40,623 bases of DNA, from the NCBI GenBank assembly GCA_007693325.1, contig REDW01000056.1, forward strand, positions 1 through 40,623, given 5' to 3'. Source of the stretch: Spirochaetaceae bacterium (GTDB taxonomy: Bacteria; Spirochaetota; Spirochaetia; DSM-27196; PWMO01). The position numbers and the translations under genes were made by a program. The stretch's first letter is position 1, and every line of letters begins with the position of its first letter. This document shows positions 7,568-17,552 of the stretch, piece by piece. The notes beneath the pieces are model-generated. The model saw nothing but the letters and a program-made list of their open reading frames with translations, was not told where the DNA came from and did no database searches.

Positions 7568-9006
7568 TCAGCCAACAGTAACCGCGCAACGTTGGCAATC
7601 CCGTCACGCTCAATCTGCGCCAACTGCCTGGCTGTGTGCTCGATCAGGCCCACCGGTGGCACCTGGTCACCAAACGCCGGCGGCACCAACCGGCGCGACA
7701 GCTCGACCCAATCCCCGTTGCGGCTGAAATCACGCCAGGCAGCCGCACACGTCTCTATTACCTGTTGATCGTCCCTGATCGGCTGCTCAACGGTCTCGGA
7801 CGTAGCACAGGCCCGGTACAGCATAATCAGCGCCGCCAGCGAGAAGCTGAGGATCGGCGGTAGTGCTCCGTGGACCTGCTGGTAGGCAGCGATACTCGGC
7901 GCAACGCGGACAGCAAACTTGGCAACCGAATTGAGCGCGATATCGGCCAGGTAGTGGCGAATGGCCGGATTGGCAAAACGGATCAGTACGTCTTCGGCGT
8001 AGCGTCGTGACTCGTCCTGATCCAGCGTCAGCTGAGGTATTACTTCATCCATCAGCATTCTGCGCATCAGCGGGCCAAAGACCTCATGCTCGGCCATCTG
8101 CTGCACGGTGGCCAGTCCGGCCAGCAGGGCGGCGGGAACCGTAGCGGTGTGCGCGCCGTTGAGAATGCGCACCTTGCGCTCGCGATAGGGGCCAAGGTCT
8201 GCAACCCTGGTCAGCGCCAGGCCGGCCTTTTCCAGGCAGAGGTCCAGCGTGAGGTTGTACGGGTCCTCTATGATCCAGCAGTGGAACGATTCGCCAACCA
8301 CCATCAACTGGTCACGATAGCCCAGCTCCTGCTCCAGGCTCTGCGCCTCGTCCCTGGGATACCCCGGCACAACACGATCAACCAGGGTGTTGAAGAACCG
8401 GTTACTCTCGGCCAGCCACGTCCTGAAGGCCGCAGACAGCTGCCAATCCTCGGCGTGCTGCAGGACAATCCGGCGCAGCGTGCTGCCGTTGGACGCGTTG
8501 AGCTCGCAGGGGAGGATGTGAAGCCCCGCCTCAGTGGAGCCATGGAAATGATTGAATCGCTCGTAGAGCAGCATCGTCAGCTTGGCCGGGAACGACTGCG
8601 GGCAGCTGTGGGGAGTCATGCTGCACTGCTGGTAGACGATGCCCGCTTCGGTGGTGTTGGAGACCATCCAGCGGATTGTAGGCACCCGCGCCAGTGCCAG
8701 GAACTCCTGCCACTGCGTATAGGGGTCTATGCTGGCCTGGACCGCCGTGATCAGCGTTATCTCGGTCTGCAGGACTCCGTCGCGCAGACCTTTAAGGATC
8801 ACGGTGTACAGGCCGTCCTGCCGGCGCAGCGTCTCGATACTGCCCTCGGGCAGCGGCTGCACCACCGCAATTGCGCTGTCCATCACTGCGGCGTTGTTGG
8901 CCGTTTCTATCATCCAGCCGATAAAGCAGCGCAGAAAGTTGCCTTCACCGATCTGCACCACTCTCAGCGGACGCTGCGGCAGCGGCGGTCTGCGGGGAGC
9001 GTCCAC
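7564..9006 (-). CDS. uxaB: Tagaturonate reductase (altronate oxidoreductase) family, UxaB-like
   Basis: About 480-residue polyol-specific long-chain dehydrogenase of the mannitol dehydrogenase/UxaB family. Typical UxaB features are VVQIGEGNFLRCFIGWM near the N terminus (dinucleotide loop), SNTTEAGI, FPAKLT, HILPCELN, NTLVDRVVPGYPR and the catalytic region KVRILNGAHTA, whose Lys and His are conserved in the family. UxaB reduces D-tagaturonate to D-altronate with NADH. The start is uncertain: GTG at 9006, 4 bases after the SDR stop, is preferred, but TTG codons at 9024 and 9036 would overlap the SDR. It is the last gene of the TRAP-uronate operon, next but one to the UxaE homologue that would make or use the same substrate. 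Confidence 0.85.
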   Translation of the reverse strand: MDAPRRPPLPQRPLRVVQIGEGNFLRCFIGWMIETANNAAVMDSAIAVVQPLPEGSIETLRRQDGLYTVILKGLRDGVLQTEITLITAVQASIDPYTQWQEFLALARVPTIRWMVSNTTEAGIVYQQCSMTPHSCPQSFPAKLTMLLYERFNHFHGSTEAGLHILPCELNASNGSTLRRIVLQHAEDWQLSAAFRTWLAESNRFFNTLVDRVVPGYPRDEAQSLEQELGYRDQLMVVGESFHCWIIEDPYNLTLDLCLEKAGLALTRVADLGPYRERKVRILNGAHTATVPAALLAGLATVQQMAEHEVFGPLMRRMLMDEVIPQLTLDQDESRRYAEDVLIRFANPAIRHYLADIALNSVAKFAVRVAPSIAAYQQVHGALPPILSFSLAALIMLYRACATSETVEQPIRDDQQVIETCAAAWRDFSRNGDWVELSRRLVPPAFGDQVPPVGLIEHTARQLAQIERDGIANVARLLLAD

Positions 9007-9010
9007 AGGC

Positions 9011-9832
9011 TCAGCCCATCTCAAATCCGCCGTCAACGTTCAGCGTCTGGCCGGTAATGAAGTCTGCATCGCCGGAACAGAGAAAAGCCACCGCCACCGC
9101 CATGTCATCCACCGTACCGGCGCGCTTCAACGGCACCTGCTCTATGAACTGCTCGGCTTCCTTCTCGGCGTCGCGGCCAAAGATGCGGCCTTTCTCGATA
9201 ACGTTTACATCCCACATCCGGGTGCGCACCGGCCCCGGTGAGATAGCGTTGACGTTGATATTGTAGGCAGCAAAGGCCAGCGCCGCCGACTGCGTCAAGC
9301 TGATAACCGCCGCCTTGCTGGCCGCGTAGTGCACCTGCAACGGACGGCCGCGCCGGCCGGATATCGACGAGAAGTTGACGATCTTGCCGTGGCAGACAGC
9401 GGACTTGCCCTGCGCCTTGACCTCATCGGGAACCCTGTCAACCATGTGCCGCCCAACAAACTTGGTACAGAACGCTACCGCCCGCTGGTTGATGTCGATG
9501 ACGCGATCCCAATCCTCCTGCTCGATCTCCAGCAGCGGAGTGTTATGTACGATTCCGCCACAGTTGACAAAGATGTCGATTCGGCCCAGGTACGCTATCG
9601 ATTGCTCTACCATCTGCCTGATCGACTCTACATTGCCGAGATCAACCGTTACCACCTGGCTGCGGCGTCCCAGCGCCACAATCTGGCTGCAGACCTCGGC
9701 AGCCTGTTGGGCGTCGATATCCGCTACAACTACGTCTGCACCCTCGCCGGCCAGTCGCAGCGCCACCGCACGGCCTATGCCCTGTGCAGCGCCGGTTACC
9801 AGGGCCTGCTTTGCATTGAACCTCTGCTCCAT
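9011..9832 (-). CDS. SDR family NAD(P)-dependent oxidoreductase
   Basis: 273-residue classical SDR. The TGAAQGIG cofactor loop is at residues 13-20, followed by ADID (acidic residue favouring NAD), NCGG in place of the usual NNAG, SSISG and the catalytic YAASK. ISPGPVRTRM and the C-terminal ITGQTLNVDGG are standard. An insertion of about ten residues before the Ser motif (DEVKAQGKSAVCHG) is longer than usual. The family includes galactitol, sorbitol and gluconate dehydrogenases. The start has AAGGAG seven bases upstream. It sits between uxaE-like and uxaB-like genes, so oxidation or reduction of a sugar acid or polyol entering through the TRAP system is likely. Confidence 0.85.
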   Translation of the reverse strand: MEQRFNAKQALVTGAAQGIGRAVALRLAGEGADVVVADIDAQQAAEVCSQIVALGRRSQVVTVDLGNVESIRQMVEQSIAYLGRIDIFVNCGGIVHNTPLLEIEQEDWDRVIDINQRAVAFCTKFVGRHMVDRVPDEVKAQGKSAVCHGKIVNFSSISGRRGRPLQVHYAASKAAVISLTQSAALAFAAYNINVNAISPGPVRTRMWDVNVIEKGRIFGRDAEKEAEQFIEQVPLKRAGTVDDMAVAVAFLCSGDADFITGQTLNVDGGFEMG

Positions 9833-9850
9833 CGCGTTGCTCCTTGGTGG

Positions 9851-11626
9851 CTAGTACGCCGGGGGATGGTCAAATACGTCTTCAGCGACGGCAACCAGAC
9901 GCTCTGCCACCCGCCGTGCGATCTCGCGCTCGAACTCCGCTTCCAGATTGTAGAACCGCTCGCGATTCACAAACGCTCCTTTGGCGTCACGCCGGCCTAC
10001 CGAGGCAAAATTGTAATGCTCAAACAGCGCGTGATTCGGGTGCGGGCGGGGGTCCGGGCTGCGCTCGTAGGCTCTCAGACAGTCGATTGCAAACGGTGAT
10101 CCGGCCTCAGCCTCACGCCGTACCCAGGCGATAGTGTCGTTCCACCACCACTCAAATCGCTCCGGGTACATATCGTAGAGCGTTTCGGCGAAGAGTACCT
10201 GCAGCGAGGGCGAAACCTTGAAATGGACGCGCCCGGCGCACGCACGCCCCACGGTCTGCCTGGTGGCCTGACTGAGATCATCGCCGGAATGACAATCCAG
10301 AAAAAAACCCATTTCCGAGGCCAGCAGATAGAGGCGGTGAAAACGGTGCTCCAGCCCTTCGAGCCCGTCGGGGCCCCGATAGTCGGTACCCTTTTCTATG
10401 CCGAAGTTGGGCGCCAGATGCGTCACCGGAAGCCCGCGCCGGCGGATCTCGAGCATCAGGAAAAGAAGCTCGGCTTCCCCGGTGATAGCGTTGAACGTTG
10501 GAATCTCGGCGGGTGTTTCGTCAATGCTTATTTCCAGATCGAAGCCCTCGCCCTCTTTGAGCGACTGCAGCTGGGCGACCATCTGGTCAACCGCTTCAAG
10601 CGCCGCCCAGTACTTGCCCACCAGCAGGCCGATCTCGGCTTCGTTCAGCCGATACGTCTGCCCGAACAACCAGCGCTCGCGGCCGTGATACGCCAGAATG
10701 TCGCGGCGCTGCTGCTGATCGGGCAGCGCCTCGGTCAGAAACCGGTCGGCATCGGCGGCGGAGAACGCCCACAACGCGTGATAGTTCAGCACATCGGAGA
10801 CATCGAGGGTATAGAAGGAATAGTAGCGCGCAGCTTCCAGGTAGAGCCGGGCGCGGCTGAGCCCATCAGCACCGCGCTTGACCTGGATATGGTCGGCGTC
10901 AGCACCGTAGCGCGGCAACCCCGCCGAGGCCAGCGCTTCGAGCACGCCGGCTACCCAGAGTCCCTCAAAGGTGCTGCCCGCGTGGCCCTCCTGTATGCTG
11001 CCAAAACTGAACAGGTAGTTCTCGCGAGACGGCCGGCCCTCGGTGAGGGTCTCCAGCAGATGCAGTTCGCGCACCGAGTTCTGGATCAGATTTGCCGAGA
11101 ACGAACCGCGATGCATCGCCTGCAGCGCTCCCGGCCACATGTAGACCGAATGGCGCACTCCGATCCCCATGCGCGGTACTGCCCCGAGCGGCCGCGGTCC
11201 CTTTTCCGGGTCCACCGCAGCAAAGTAGCGATGCAGCGTAGCGGCATCGGTCGGATGGACGTGCAGCCGCTTGCCGTCGCCCAGATTACGGCTGTGAGCG
11301 CTGGTTGACACCCGCTGATTGGCCGCTGCCGAGTTGAACTCCAGCAGAACACGTTGTCCGTCCGCAACGGTTTGCGCCAGAAACCAGCGGCTACCGTTGC
11401 TGCGTACAAACGAGCCCGGAAACAGCTGCAGCTGATCGCAGGAAAAGCGCTCGCGGTCAAGCGCCGGGAGACGCTCGCCGTTCAGCCCGCCGATAGCGGC
11501 AAAGAACTCAGCGGCAACCCGGTCAACGGTGGCGCACGCGTGTTCAAATTGCCACGATCCGGTATCCAGGATTGCCGGGTTGCGCCGGGGATCTATCTCC
11601 AGCGCGCCAAAACGTAGTTGCTTCAT
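9851..11626 (-). CDS. uxaE: Tagaturonate epimerase family protein, UxaE-like
   Basis: 591-residue protein recognised as a homologue of the tagaturonate/fructuronate 3-epimerase UxaE described in Thermotoga. The family-like core is the C-terminal half: ISIDETPAEIPT, HLAPNFGIEKGTDYRG, FFLDCHSGDD, VHFKVSPSLQVLFAETLYDMYP. It contains acidic and histidine residues expected for a metal-dependent epimerase, but ligands cannot be assigned by eye. UxaE links the galacturonate and glucuronate branches of hexuronate catabolism by interconverting D-tagaturonate and D-fructuronate. The long N-terminal part (FPGSFVRSNGSRWFL, RMGIGVRHSVYMWPG) is not assigned. The start has AGGAGACT directly upstream and lies 6 bases after the transaldolase-like stop. 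A UxaB homologue in the same operon supports the call. Confidence 0.75.
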   Translation of the reverse strand: MKQLRFGALEIDPRRNPAILDTGSWQFEHACATVDRVAAEFFAAIGGLNGERLPALDRERFSCDQLQLFPGSFVRSNGSRWFLAQTVADGQRVLLEFNSAAANQRVSTSAHSRNLGDGKRLHVHPTDAATLHRYFAAVDPEKGPRPLGAVPRMGIGVRHSVYMWPGALQAMHRGSFSANLIQNSVRELHLLETLTEGRPSRENYLFSFGSIQEGHAGSTFEGLWVAGVLEALASAGLPRYGADADHIQVKRGADGLSRARLYLEAARYYSFYTLDVSDVLNYHALWAFSAADADRFLTEALPDQQQRRDILAYHGRERWLFGQTYRLNEAEIGLLVGKYWAALEAVDQMVAQLQSLKEGEGFDLEISIDETPAEIPTFNAITGEAELLFLMLEIRRRGLPVTHLAPNFGIEKGTDYRGPDGLEGLEHRFHRLYLLASEMGFFLDCHSGDDLSQATRQTVGRACAGRVHFKVSPSLQVLFAETLYDMYPERFEWWWNDTIAWVRREAEAGSPFAIDCLRAYERSPDPRPHPNHALFEHYNFASVGRRDAKGAFVNRERFYNLEAEFEREIARRVAERLVAVAEDVFDHPPAY

Positions 11627-11632
11627 AGTCTC

Positions 11633-13360
11633 CTACCTCACCAGATGGGTCAGCCGTTCGAGGATCATGCTATTCATAACGCTGTAGCCGTCGATGAACT
11701 GATCCAGGGTCTGGCGCACCGGCTTCCACGCCGCCACTGCTTCGTCATTCCCGTCCGCCAGGCTCAGAGGCTCTCTGGGGGCCGTTTCGGCGCCGTCTTC
11801 CTCGGTCCACCACGCCTGGCGGAACAGCTCGCTGGACAGCATTGTCCGTATGGCTTCAGCCGGAGTGGCATTCACCACACTGTTGCCGTCGATCTGCCGC
11901 GGATGGGCGTCCAGCGCACGCCTGACATTGGGAAACACCGTGATAGCCGGAACTCCCCACAGCTCGCTGATGTCGGGCAACCAGTCATCGTAGATCCGCA
12001 GCGAAGCAATAAGCAGCCGCACCCGGCTGCGATCGATGCCCATCCCGCCTTCGCTCACAGGGTTGTAGAGCCGCCGGAACGCCTTGCGTGCCACCGCAAC
12101 GCCGGCCCAGCGCGCGGCCTCTTCACCGCCGGTGACCCCGTTTGCCTTGAGCTCGTCGCGCACGGGAAACGCCAGTCTGCCGTTCATGATCGCGATATTG
12201 GAGACCAGCGCGTTGCTGTTGCGTATCACTTCGGCCACCGGGCACGTCTGAAACAGCGAGAACGTCAGCGTCACGGTCACACCGATCCCCAGGCGGGTAA
12301 GCTCGGCTGCGGCGTCCCTGCCGGCCGGGGTGGCGGGAACCTTGATGACGACATTCGGTATGCCCGAAAGCCGCGTGCGTAAGTCCTGGTAGACCTCTAC
12401 CGCCTGGCGCACCATGGCTGAGGCGTCGGCGTAGTTATCCGGGCTGACCTGCAGGTTGAGATAGCCCTCGCGGCCGTCTGTCATCAGGAAGATATCCCGC
12501 AGCAGACGGCAATTGCGCTCCACCACCGCGGTAGTCACCAGGGTGTTGATCCGGCGCAGCATAGCGTCACGATCGTCATCGGACTGCTGCAGCGCAGCGC
12601 GGATCTGCTGCAGATCGTAGCTGCCCCGAATGATGGCGTCTATGCGCGAGTCCCAGCCGGGCTTGTCGGTATCCCAGGCGAGCTTTATCAGCACCGGATT
12701 GGTTGTCTGCGAGCTGACGCCGACGCGCAGCGCATGGTCAAGAAACGCGGCGTAATCGTTGCCCAGTGCGGTGGTTGTCTCTCCGCTGAGGTACATCGCG
12801 GCGGCGCGGCGCATGTTGGATGACGCGTAGTAGCGCCACATGCCGCGCACGTAATCACCAAGACCGGAACCAAACGCTTCATTGGCGAGTCGCTGTGCCT
12901 CGGCCGCATCGGTGACCGCTTCGGCATGCAGGCGCGCCAGGAAGTCGGAGCGCTGCCGCTGCTGCAGCTCACCTGCCGTGGCGCTGTCGGCGCGGCTGAG
13001 GCGTTCGCACAACGACAGCACGCTGCCGGCGAGGTCGGCTTCAGGCTGCACTGCAGCGGATCGCCACGCCGGCAGAAAGCTGCCGAGATCCAGCGCCAGC
13101 TTGACGCAGAACTCCAGAATCTGCTGCCTGCGCGGCGCGCCGCTGTCGTGAAAACGCCCCGGCAACCGCTGCACCAGGCTATCGACAAGCGCTGCGCGTT
13201 CCGCAGGTTCAGCGCGGAAGATTACGTGTGCGGTTGCGTCGCTTATGCGGCCGTCATCGATGCGGTCCAGCAGGTCTTCCGACGGCTCTGCCGTGCGCCG
13301 GTTCCACTCGTCGCGAATCTCGGCCAGCTGCTCGGTTGGTGAAGTAACATTGATATTCAT
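11633..13360 (-). CDS. Transaldolase-like protein with long N-terminal extension
   Basis: 575-residue protein. Roughly residues 175-500 form a transaldolase-type barrel: [12 protein letters not shown] (about 217-228), LNLQVSPD (about 301-308), VVIKVPAT with the candidate Schiff-base Lys340, and [11 protein letters not shown]. The first 170 or so residues are helical, Ala/Arg/Glu-rich and resemble nothing I recognise. Classical transaldolase moves a dihydroxyacetone unit between sugar phosphates; members of this superfamily can also act as simple aldolases. The ATG at 13360 is chosen over 13366: it overlaps the previous stop as ATGA and sits 8 bases after GGAG. It lies inside a TRAP-uronate operon, which suggests action on a pathway intermediate rather than the pentose phosphate pathway. 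Confidence 0.75.
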   Translation of the reverse strand: MNINVTSPTEQLAEIRDEWNRRTAEPSEDLLDRIDDGRISDATAHVIFRAEPAERAALVDSLVQRLPGRFHDSGAPRRQQILEFCVKLALDLGSFLPAWRSAAVQPEADLAGSVLSLCERLSRADSATAGELQQRQRSDFLARLHAEAVTDAAEAQRLANEAFGSGLGDYVRGMWRYYASSNMRRAAAMYLSGETTTALGNDYAAFLDHALRVGVSSQTTNPVLIKLAWDTDKPGWDSRIDAIIRGSYDLQQIRAALQQSDDDRDAMLRRINTLVTTAVVERNCRLLRDIFLMTDGREGYLNLQVSPDNYADASAMVRQAVEVYQDLRTRLSGIPNVVIKVPATPAGRDAAAELTRLGIGVTVTLTFSLFQTCPVAEVIRNSNALVSNIAIMNGRLAFPVRDELKANGVTGGEEAARWAGVAVARKAFRRLYNPVSEGGMGIDRSRVRLLIASLRIYDDWLPDISELWGVPAITVFPNVRRALDAHPRQIDGNSVVNATPAEAIRTMLSSELFRQAWWTEEDGAETAPREPLSLADGNDEAVAAWKPVRQTLDQFIDGYSVMNSMILERLTHLVR

Positions 13361-14490
13361 GACCATAGCTCCAGGCCGTAGCGCTCGATAGCCTCCGGCC
13401 GCAGGGTTGTACCCGCCCCCGGCAGCCGCGGCAACGCGTAGTAGCCGGAGTCAACCACAATTGGTTCTTCAAAACAGTCCTTGATCCACGGAATGTACTC
13501 CAGGCGGGTAGCGGCGGGATGCGCGTAGCACAGATGTACGTGGACCTGTCCCATGTCTCCAACGTGCGGCACCACCGGCAGGTGATAGGCCAGCGCCAGG
13601 TCAGCGACCCTCAGCCACTCGGTGATTCCGGCCAGACGGGTCATATCGGGCTGCACCCAGTGGACCGCGCCGGCAGATATGAAATCGCGGAAACTGTCCA
13701 GGGTGTAGAGCTGCTCGCCCACGGCAATCGGTGTACGCATTGCCTGCGCCAGCCGGACGTGCCCCGGGAGGTCATCGTAGAATAGAGGCTCTTCAATCCA
13801 CAGAACGTCAAAGTCGGGCAACCGGGGAGCCACCGACAGTACGGTAGTCAGGTTCCAGCGTCCGTTGCAGTCAACAGCCAGCGTAGCGTCCGGTCCGATT
13901 GCCGCGCGCACCGCTTCTATGCGCCTGAGATCAGCGCGCGGATCATCGGTCCCGATTTTGATCTTCACGCCGCGGTAACCCTCACTCTGGACCAGCCTGC
14001 GGCAGTTGTCGGCAACCGTTTGACTGTCAAGACTCAACCAGCCGCCGTCGGTATTGTAGGCCTCCAGCCGGTTGCAGGTAGCGCCTCCCAGCAGCTTCCA
14101 CAGAGGCTGCTCGCTGGCTTTGGCTTTGATGTCCCACAGCGCGGTGTCAACAGCGGCAATTGCCAGATGCGTGATGCCGCTTCGGCCGACCCATTGAATC
14201 GGGGCGCAGTTGTACAGAGCACTCCACAGCCGCTGTACGTCACACGCGTCCTGGTCAATCAGAAGCGCGGCGTAGCAATCGCTGATACAGCTTGTTATCA
14301 GCCGGTCCGAGGCGAGATGGGCGTGCGTTCCGCTGAATCCGTAGCCGGTTATGCCGCCGGCGGTCCGGACTCGGGCACCCACTACGCCCCAGTGAGTTAG
14401 CGTGTGCGTGCTGTCCTGGATCATGTTGCCGGTTACCGGGACGTGCAGAATGAAGGGCTCAACCGCGATAATGGTTGTATCAGGTGACAT
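13357..14490 (-). CDS. Enolase superfamily (mandelate racemase subgroup) sugar-acid dehydratase
   Basis: 377-residue member of the mandelate racemase/muconate lactonising enzyme group with a complete active site: KxK base Lys176/Lys178 (GVKIKIG), metal ligands Asp207 (AVDCNGRW), Glu233 (WIEEP) and Glu259 (VGEQ), and the Asp282-His309 dyad (VQPD and VVPHVGD). Members with this set dehydrate aldonic or aldaric acids to 2-keto-3-deoxy acids, or epimerise them. The AYNTDGGWL segment occurs in sugar-acid dehydratases of this subgroup. It starts 4 bases after the alcohol dehydrogenase stop, with AGGAAT as ribosome-binding site. In this operon it could dehydrate the altronate-like product of the UxaB homologue, replacing the missing UxaA; that is an inference. 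Confidence 0.85.
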   Translation of the reverse strand: MSPDTTIIAVEPFILHVPVTGNMIQDSTHTLTHWGVVGARVRTAGGITGYGFSGTHAHLASDRLITSCISDCYAALLIDQDACDVQRLWSALYNCAPIQWVGRSGITHLAIAAVDTALWDIKAKASEQPLWKLLGGATCNRLEAYNTDGGWLSLDSQTVADNCRRLVQSEGYRGVKIKIGTDDPRADLRRIEAVRAAIGPDATLAVDCNGRWNLTTVLSVAPRLPDFDVLWIEEPLFYDDLPGHVRLAQAMRTPIAVGEQLYTLDSFRDFISAGAVHWVQPDMTRLAGITEWLRVADLALAYHLPVVPHVGDMGQVHVHLCYAHPAATRLEYIPWIKDCFEEPIVVDSGYYALPRLPGAGTTLRPEAIERYGLELWS

Positions 14491-14494
14491 CGAA

Positions 14495-15532
14495 CTATTC
14501 CTGTGGTTGAAGCATAAGCTTCAATCCGGACTTGCTTTCAAACAGTTTGAACGCTTCTTCCCACCTGGTCAGCGGCAACTCGTGCGAAATCAGCGGATCG
14601 GTCTGAACCTGCCCGTCCGCCAGCAGCTGGATAGCGGCGAGCCACGAGCTGCGTTTTGATCCCAGCGATCCGCTGACCCTGAGCTCCTTGAAGCAGATCT
14701 TCTCGAAGTTCACCGATATCGGCTTGCCAAACAGCCCCACCTGAATGAATTGGCCCTGTTTGCGAATCAGGTTCAGCCCGCTATCAACCGCCGCGGCTGC
14801 CCCGGCACACTCCAACACCACGTCGACACCCTGTCCGTCGGTGACCTCGGCAACCAGTGCATCGAGATCTCCGCTGCTTACATCGATTGTGCGTTCTGCT
14901 CCCAGCTGAGCTGCTGCCCGCAGGCGATCATGGTCTATCGAGGAACCGGCCACAATGACCCGCGCCCCCTGAGCGCGCGCCACCTGCAGCGCCAGCAGGC
15001 CTATTGCCCCGGGGCCGGTCACCAGGACCCAGTCTTCGTGTTCTATGGTTGTCAGATCGATGGCGGCGTGGGTTACACACGCCAACGGTTCGAGCATAGC
15101 GCCGGCGCTGAAACCGACGTTATCCGGCAACCGGTGCACCCGATCTTCAGGTACCACCGTGTAGCGGGCAAACGCGCCGTTGTACCAGTACCCCAGCGTG
15201 CGCCGCTCGGGACAGAGGTTATAGAAACCGCTGCTGCAGTAACGGCACGTGCCACAGTAACTGAAGGCGGTCTCCGAGGTTACTCTGTCGCCCGGCGAGA
15301 AGCGCCTGACACCCGGTCCGACCTCAACCACCGTTCCGGCAAACTCGTGGCCGGTGACCACCGGTGGGTTGATTGGAATATCAATGTCATAGTGATAGAT
15401 GTGCAGATCAGAACCGCAGATTCCGGTGTTTGCAACTTTAATCTTTACCTGCTCCGGTCCCGCCTGAGGTTCTGCAACATCTCGGATCTGCATGTTGCCG
15501 GGGCCCTTGTCCGTCTTTACCAACGCCAGCAC
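14495..15532 (-). CDS. Zinc-dependent medium-chain alcohol (sorbitol/threonine-type) dehydrogenase
   Basis: 345-residue MDR enzyme. Catalytic zinc ligands are Cys39 (TGICGSD) and the GHE motif (His62, Glu63); the structural zinc site is formed by Cys93, Cys96, Cys99 and Cys107 (CGTCRYC...NLC). The Rossmann domain contains [13 protein letters not shown]. It belongs to the sorbitol/threonine/galactitol dehydrogenase branch and oxidises a secondary alcohol of a polyol or sugar acid with NAD(P). The start is GTG at 15532, with GGGAGGGATCA just before it. It lies 11 bases downstream of dctM, so it is cotranscribed with the transporter and probably acts early on the imported substrate. Confidence 0.9.
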   Translation of the reverse strand: MLALVKTDKGPGNMQIRDVAEPQAGPEQVKIKVANTGICGSDLHIYHYDIDIPINPPVVTGHEFAGTVVEVGPGVRRFSPGDRVTSETAFSYCGTCRYCSSGFYNLCPERRTLGYWYNGAFARYTVVPEDRVHRLPDNVGFSAGAMLEPLACVTHAAIDLTTIEHEDWVLVTGPGAIGLLALQVARAQGARVIVAGSSIDHDRLRAAAQLGAERTIDVSSGDLDALVAEVTDGQGVDVVLECAGAAAAVDSGLNLIRKQGQFIQVGLFGKPISVNFEKICFKELRVSGSLGSKRSSWLAAIQLLADGQVQTDPLISHELPLTRWEEAFKLFESKSGLKLMLQPQE

Positions 15533-15543
15533 TGATCCCTCCC

Positions 15544-16821
15544 CTATCCGAAGAACACGCCCGGAAGCCAGAGCGAGAGCGCCGGTACAAAAGTAACCAG
15601 CAGCAGCACAATCACCAGCGGTATGATGAAGACCGCGGTAGCCTTTGCACAGCGCTCAAACGGGATCTTGGCCACGCGCGACAGGACGTAGAGCACCATG
15701 CCAACCGGTGGTGTCAGCAGCCCGATCATCAGGTTGAGTATCATGAAGATTCCGAAGTGCACCGGGTCTACCCCGATCTGCAGCGCAATCGGCAGCAGAA
15801 CGGGCACCAGAATGGTGATCGCCGCGATAGTCTCCATGAAGAACCCGACGATGAACAGCACCAGGTTGAGCAGCAGCAGCAATACGATAGGGTTTTCGGT
15901 GATCGACAGCAGCAGCGCGGCAAAGTGACTCGGTACCTGCAGCCGCGTCAGAATCCAGGCAAAGATGGCCGCGCCTGCAACGATGAACAGAATGATTGCG
16001 GTAGTCTCGAGCGTGTCGATGCTGACCTGCATGATCTTCTTGAAGGTCAGTGTCCGGTAGATCAATGTCCCGAGGATCAAGGTATAGGCCGATGCTGCCA
16101 CCGCGGCCTCGGTTGGTGTGAAGACACCGAACGCAATTCCGCCGATGATGATCACCGGCGTCAGCAGCGAGGGAAAGCCACGCCACAGGCTTACCACCAT
16201 CTGACGCACGGTAAACCGCGCATCGCGCGGATAGTTGCGCTTGCGCGCGTACCACGCGATCAACACCATCAGCGACACACCCATCAGCAGCCCCGGTACA
16301 ATACCGGCAATGAACAGCCGCCCGATTGAGGCCTGCGCAATAACACCATAGATCACAAGCGGCAGGCTCGGCGGGATAATCGGACCGATGGTTGAAGAGG
16401 CGGCCGTAATAGCCACCGATATATCGGTGTCATAACCGGCATCAGTCATCGCCTTGATTTCGATTGTACCCAGCCCGCCGGCATCGGCAACCGCAGCGCC
16501 GGACATACCGGCAAAGATGATGCTGGCGCCGACGTTGACATGGCCCAGACCACCGCGCATCCAGCCTACAATCGAGCGTGCAAAGGCAAAGATGTGCGTG
16601 GTTAGCCCTGCGGCGTTCATCAGGTTGCCCGCCAGAATGAAGAACGGCACCGCCAGCAGCGGGAAACTGTTGACCCCACCAACCATGCGCTGCAGGATAA
16701 TGAAATCCGGTATGCGCTGCGCAAGGTAGACCCACAGCATCGAGGCGCCCCCGAGCGACATGGCAATAGGAACACCGATGATCAACATCACAAAGATTGA
16801 AATGAAAAGTACGGCTATCAC
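15544..16821 (-). CDS. dctM: TRAP transporter large permease subunit DctM
   Basis: 425-residue polytopic membrane protein, almost wholly hydrophobic, with about 12 predicted helices and the DctM family segments LAVPFFILAGNLMN, FAGMSGAAVADAGGLG, SSTIGPIIPPSLPLVIYG and LLTPPVGMVLYV. It is the ion-coupled transport subunit of a tripartite ATP-independent periplasmic transporter, which takes up carboxylates, sugar acids or related compounds with the help of sodium. It follows dctQ after 15 bases and is followed by the alcohol dehydrogenase gene. Length and order (P, Q, M) are standard. Confidence 0.95.
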   Translation of the reverse strand: MIAVLFISIFVMLIIGVPIAMSLGGASMLWVYLAQRIPDFIILQRMVGGVNSFPLLAVPFFILAGNLMNAAGLTTHIFAFARSIVGWMRGGLGHVNVGASIIFAGMSGAAVADAGGLGTIEIKAMTDAGYDTDISVAITAASSTIGPIIPPSLPLVIYGVIAQASIGRLFIAGIVPGLLMGVSLMVLIAWYARKRNYPRDARFTVRQMVVSLWRGFPSLLTPVIIIGGIAFGVFTPTEAAVAASAYTLILGTLIYRTLTFKKIMQVSIDTLETTAIILFIVAGAAIFAWILTRLQVPSHFAALLLSITENPIVLLLLLNLVLFIVGFFMETIAAITILVPVLLPIALQIGVDPVHFGIFMILNLMIGLLTPPVGMVLYVLSRVAKIPFERCAKATAVFIIPLVIVLLLVTFVPALSLWLPGVFFG

Positions 16822-16836
16822 TGGATTGCCCTCGCC

Positions 16837-17451
16837 TCAGATAGTGGGGGTATTGGGAGCAGTGGTGGCAGTGGGGTCACCACGGTCTTCGCGGCACATC
16901 GGAACATAGTTGTCTTTCCAGTGTCTGATAGCGAGCTGTACGGCACGAAACAGCATCAGCGCAAACCCGATCAGCACAATCGAGTAGACCGCTGCCAGCG
17001 GAATCCGGACGGTACTGAGGAAGTTGTTCATGGTTCTTGGTATGATACGGATTCCCAGGCGCACGCCAACAGCCAGGAACAGCACCCGAATCAGATCGAC
17101 CACGGTTACCAGTATTCGGCCAACCGTGCGCGGCATGTAGCGATAGAAGAACTCCACAAATATGTGCGAGTTGCGCCGAATTGCCATAACCGAACCGAGA
17201 AATGTCACGCACACCAGCAGGTAGCGCGCGCCTTCTTCGGTCCACGCAAATGAGAATCCGAGGAAGTAACGCGTGAAAAACTGCGAGAAGACGATCAATG
17301 CCAGGATCCAGAAGACCCCCAGCGCAACGTAGTCTTCAACCTTATAATCGCTATACGAGAAATCCGGCTCGGCGGCTGTCTGCTCTTTGATCAGCTCGAT
17401 CAACTCGTCGCTGCCGCTTACCCCTTCCGGCGGTGGGCTGTGGTCAGTCAT
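16837..17451 (-). CDS. dctQ: TRAP transporter small permease subunit DctQ
   Basis: 204-residue inner-membrane protein with about four transmembrane helices (VALGVFWILALIVFSQF, YLLVCVTFLGSVMAI, VVDLIRVLFLAVGVRL, VYSIVLIGFALMLF). The segment FAWTEEGARYLLV is the DctQ hallmark: a Trp-Thr-Glu-Glu cluster before the second helix. A charged N-terminal tail of about 45 residues and a proline-rich C terminus flank the membrane part. DctQ assembles with DctM and the binding protein DctP. AGGGG lies before the ATG. It is separated from dctP by about 100 bases that contain a strong stem-loop. Confidence 0.92.
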   Translation of the reverse strand: MTDHSPPPEGVSGSDELIELIKEQTAAEPDFSYSDYKVEDYVALGVFWILALIVFSQFFTRYFLGFSFAWTEEGARYLLVCVTFLGSVMAIRRNSHIFVEFFYRYMPRTVGRILVTVVDLIRVLFLAVGVRLGIRIIPRTMNNFLSTVRIPLAAVYSIVLIGFALMLFRAVQLAIRHWKDNYVPMCREDRGDPTATTAPNTPTI

Positions 17452-17504
17452 GGTTTCCCCTCGTCAGGTGACAGAATTTTGGTACACGGCGCGAGGCGGC
17501 AAAG

Positions 17505-17532
17505 CGGCCGGCCCGCACAAGCAGGCCGGCCG
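17505..17532. promoter_or_regulatory. Intercistronic stem-loop between dctP and dctQ
   Basis: Twelve-base arms at 17505-17516 and 17521-17532 (CGGCCGGCCCGC and GCAGGCCGGCCG) pair with one mismatch around an ACAA loop. No T tract follows in the direction of transcription. Position directly after the binding-protein gene suggests an mRNA-stabilising or partial-termination element that raises dctP expression over the permease genes. Confidence 0.6.
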
Positions 17533-17552
17533 ATGATTCGCTACAGCCGTGG

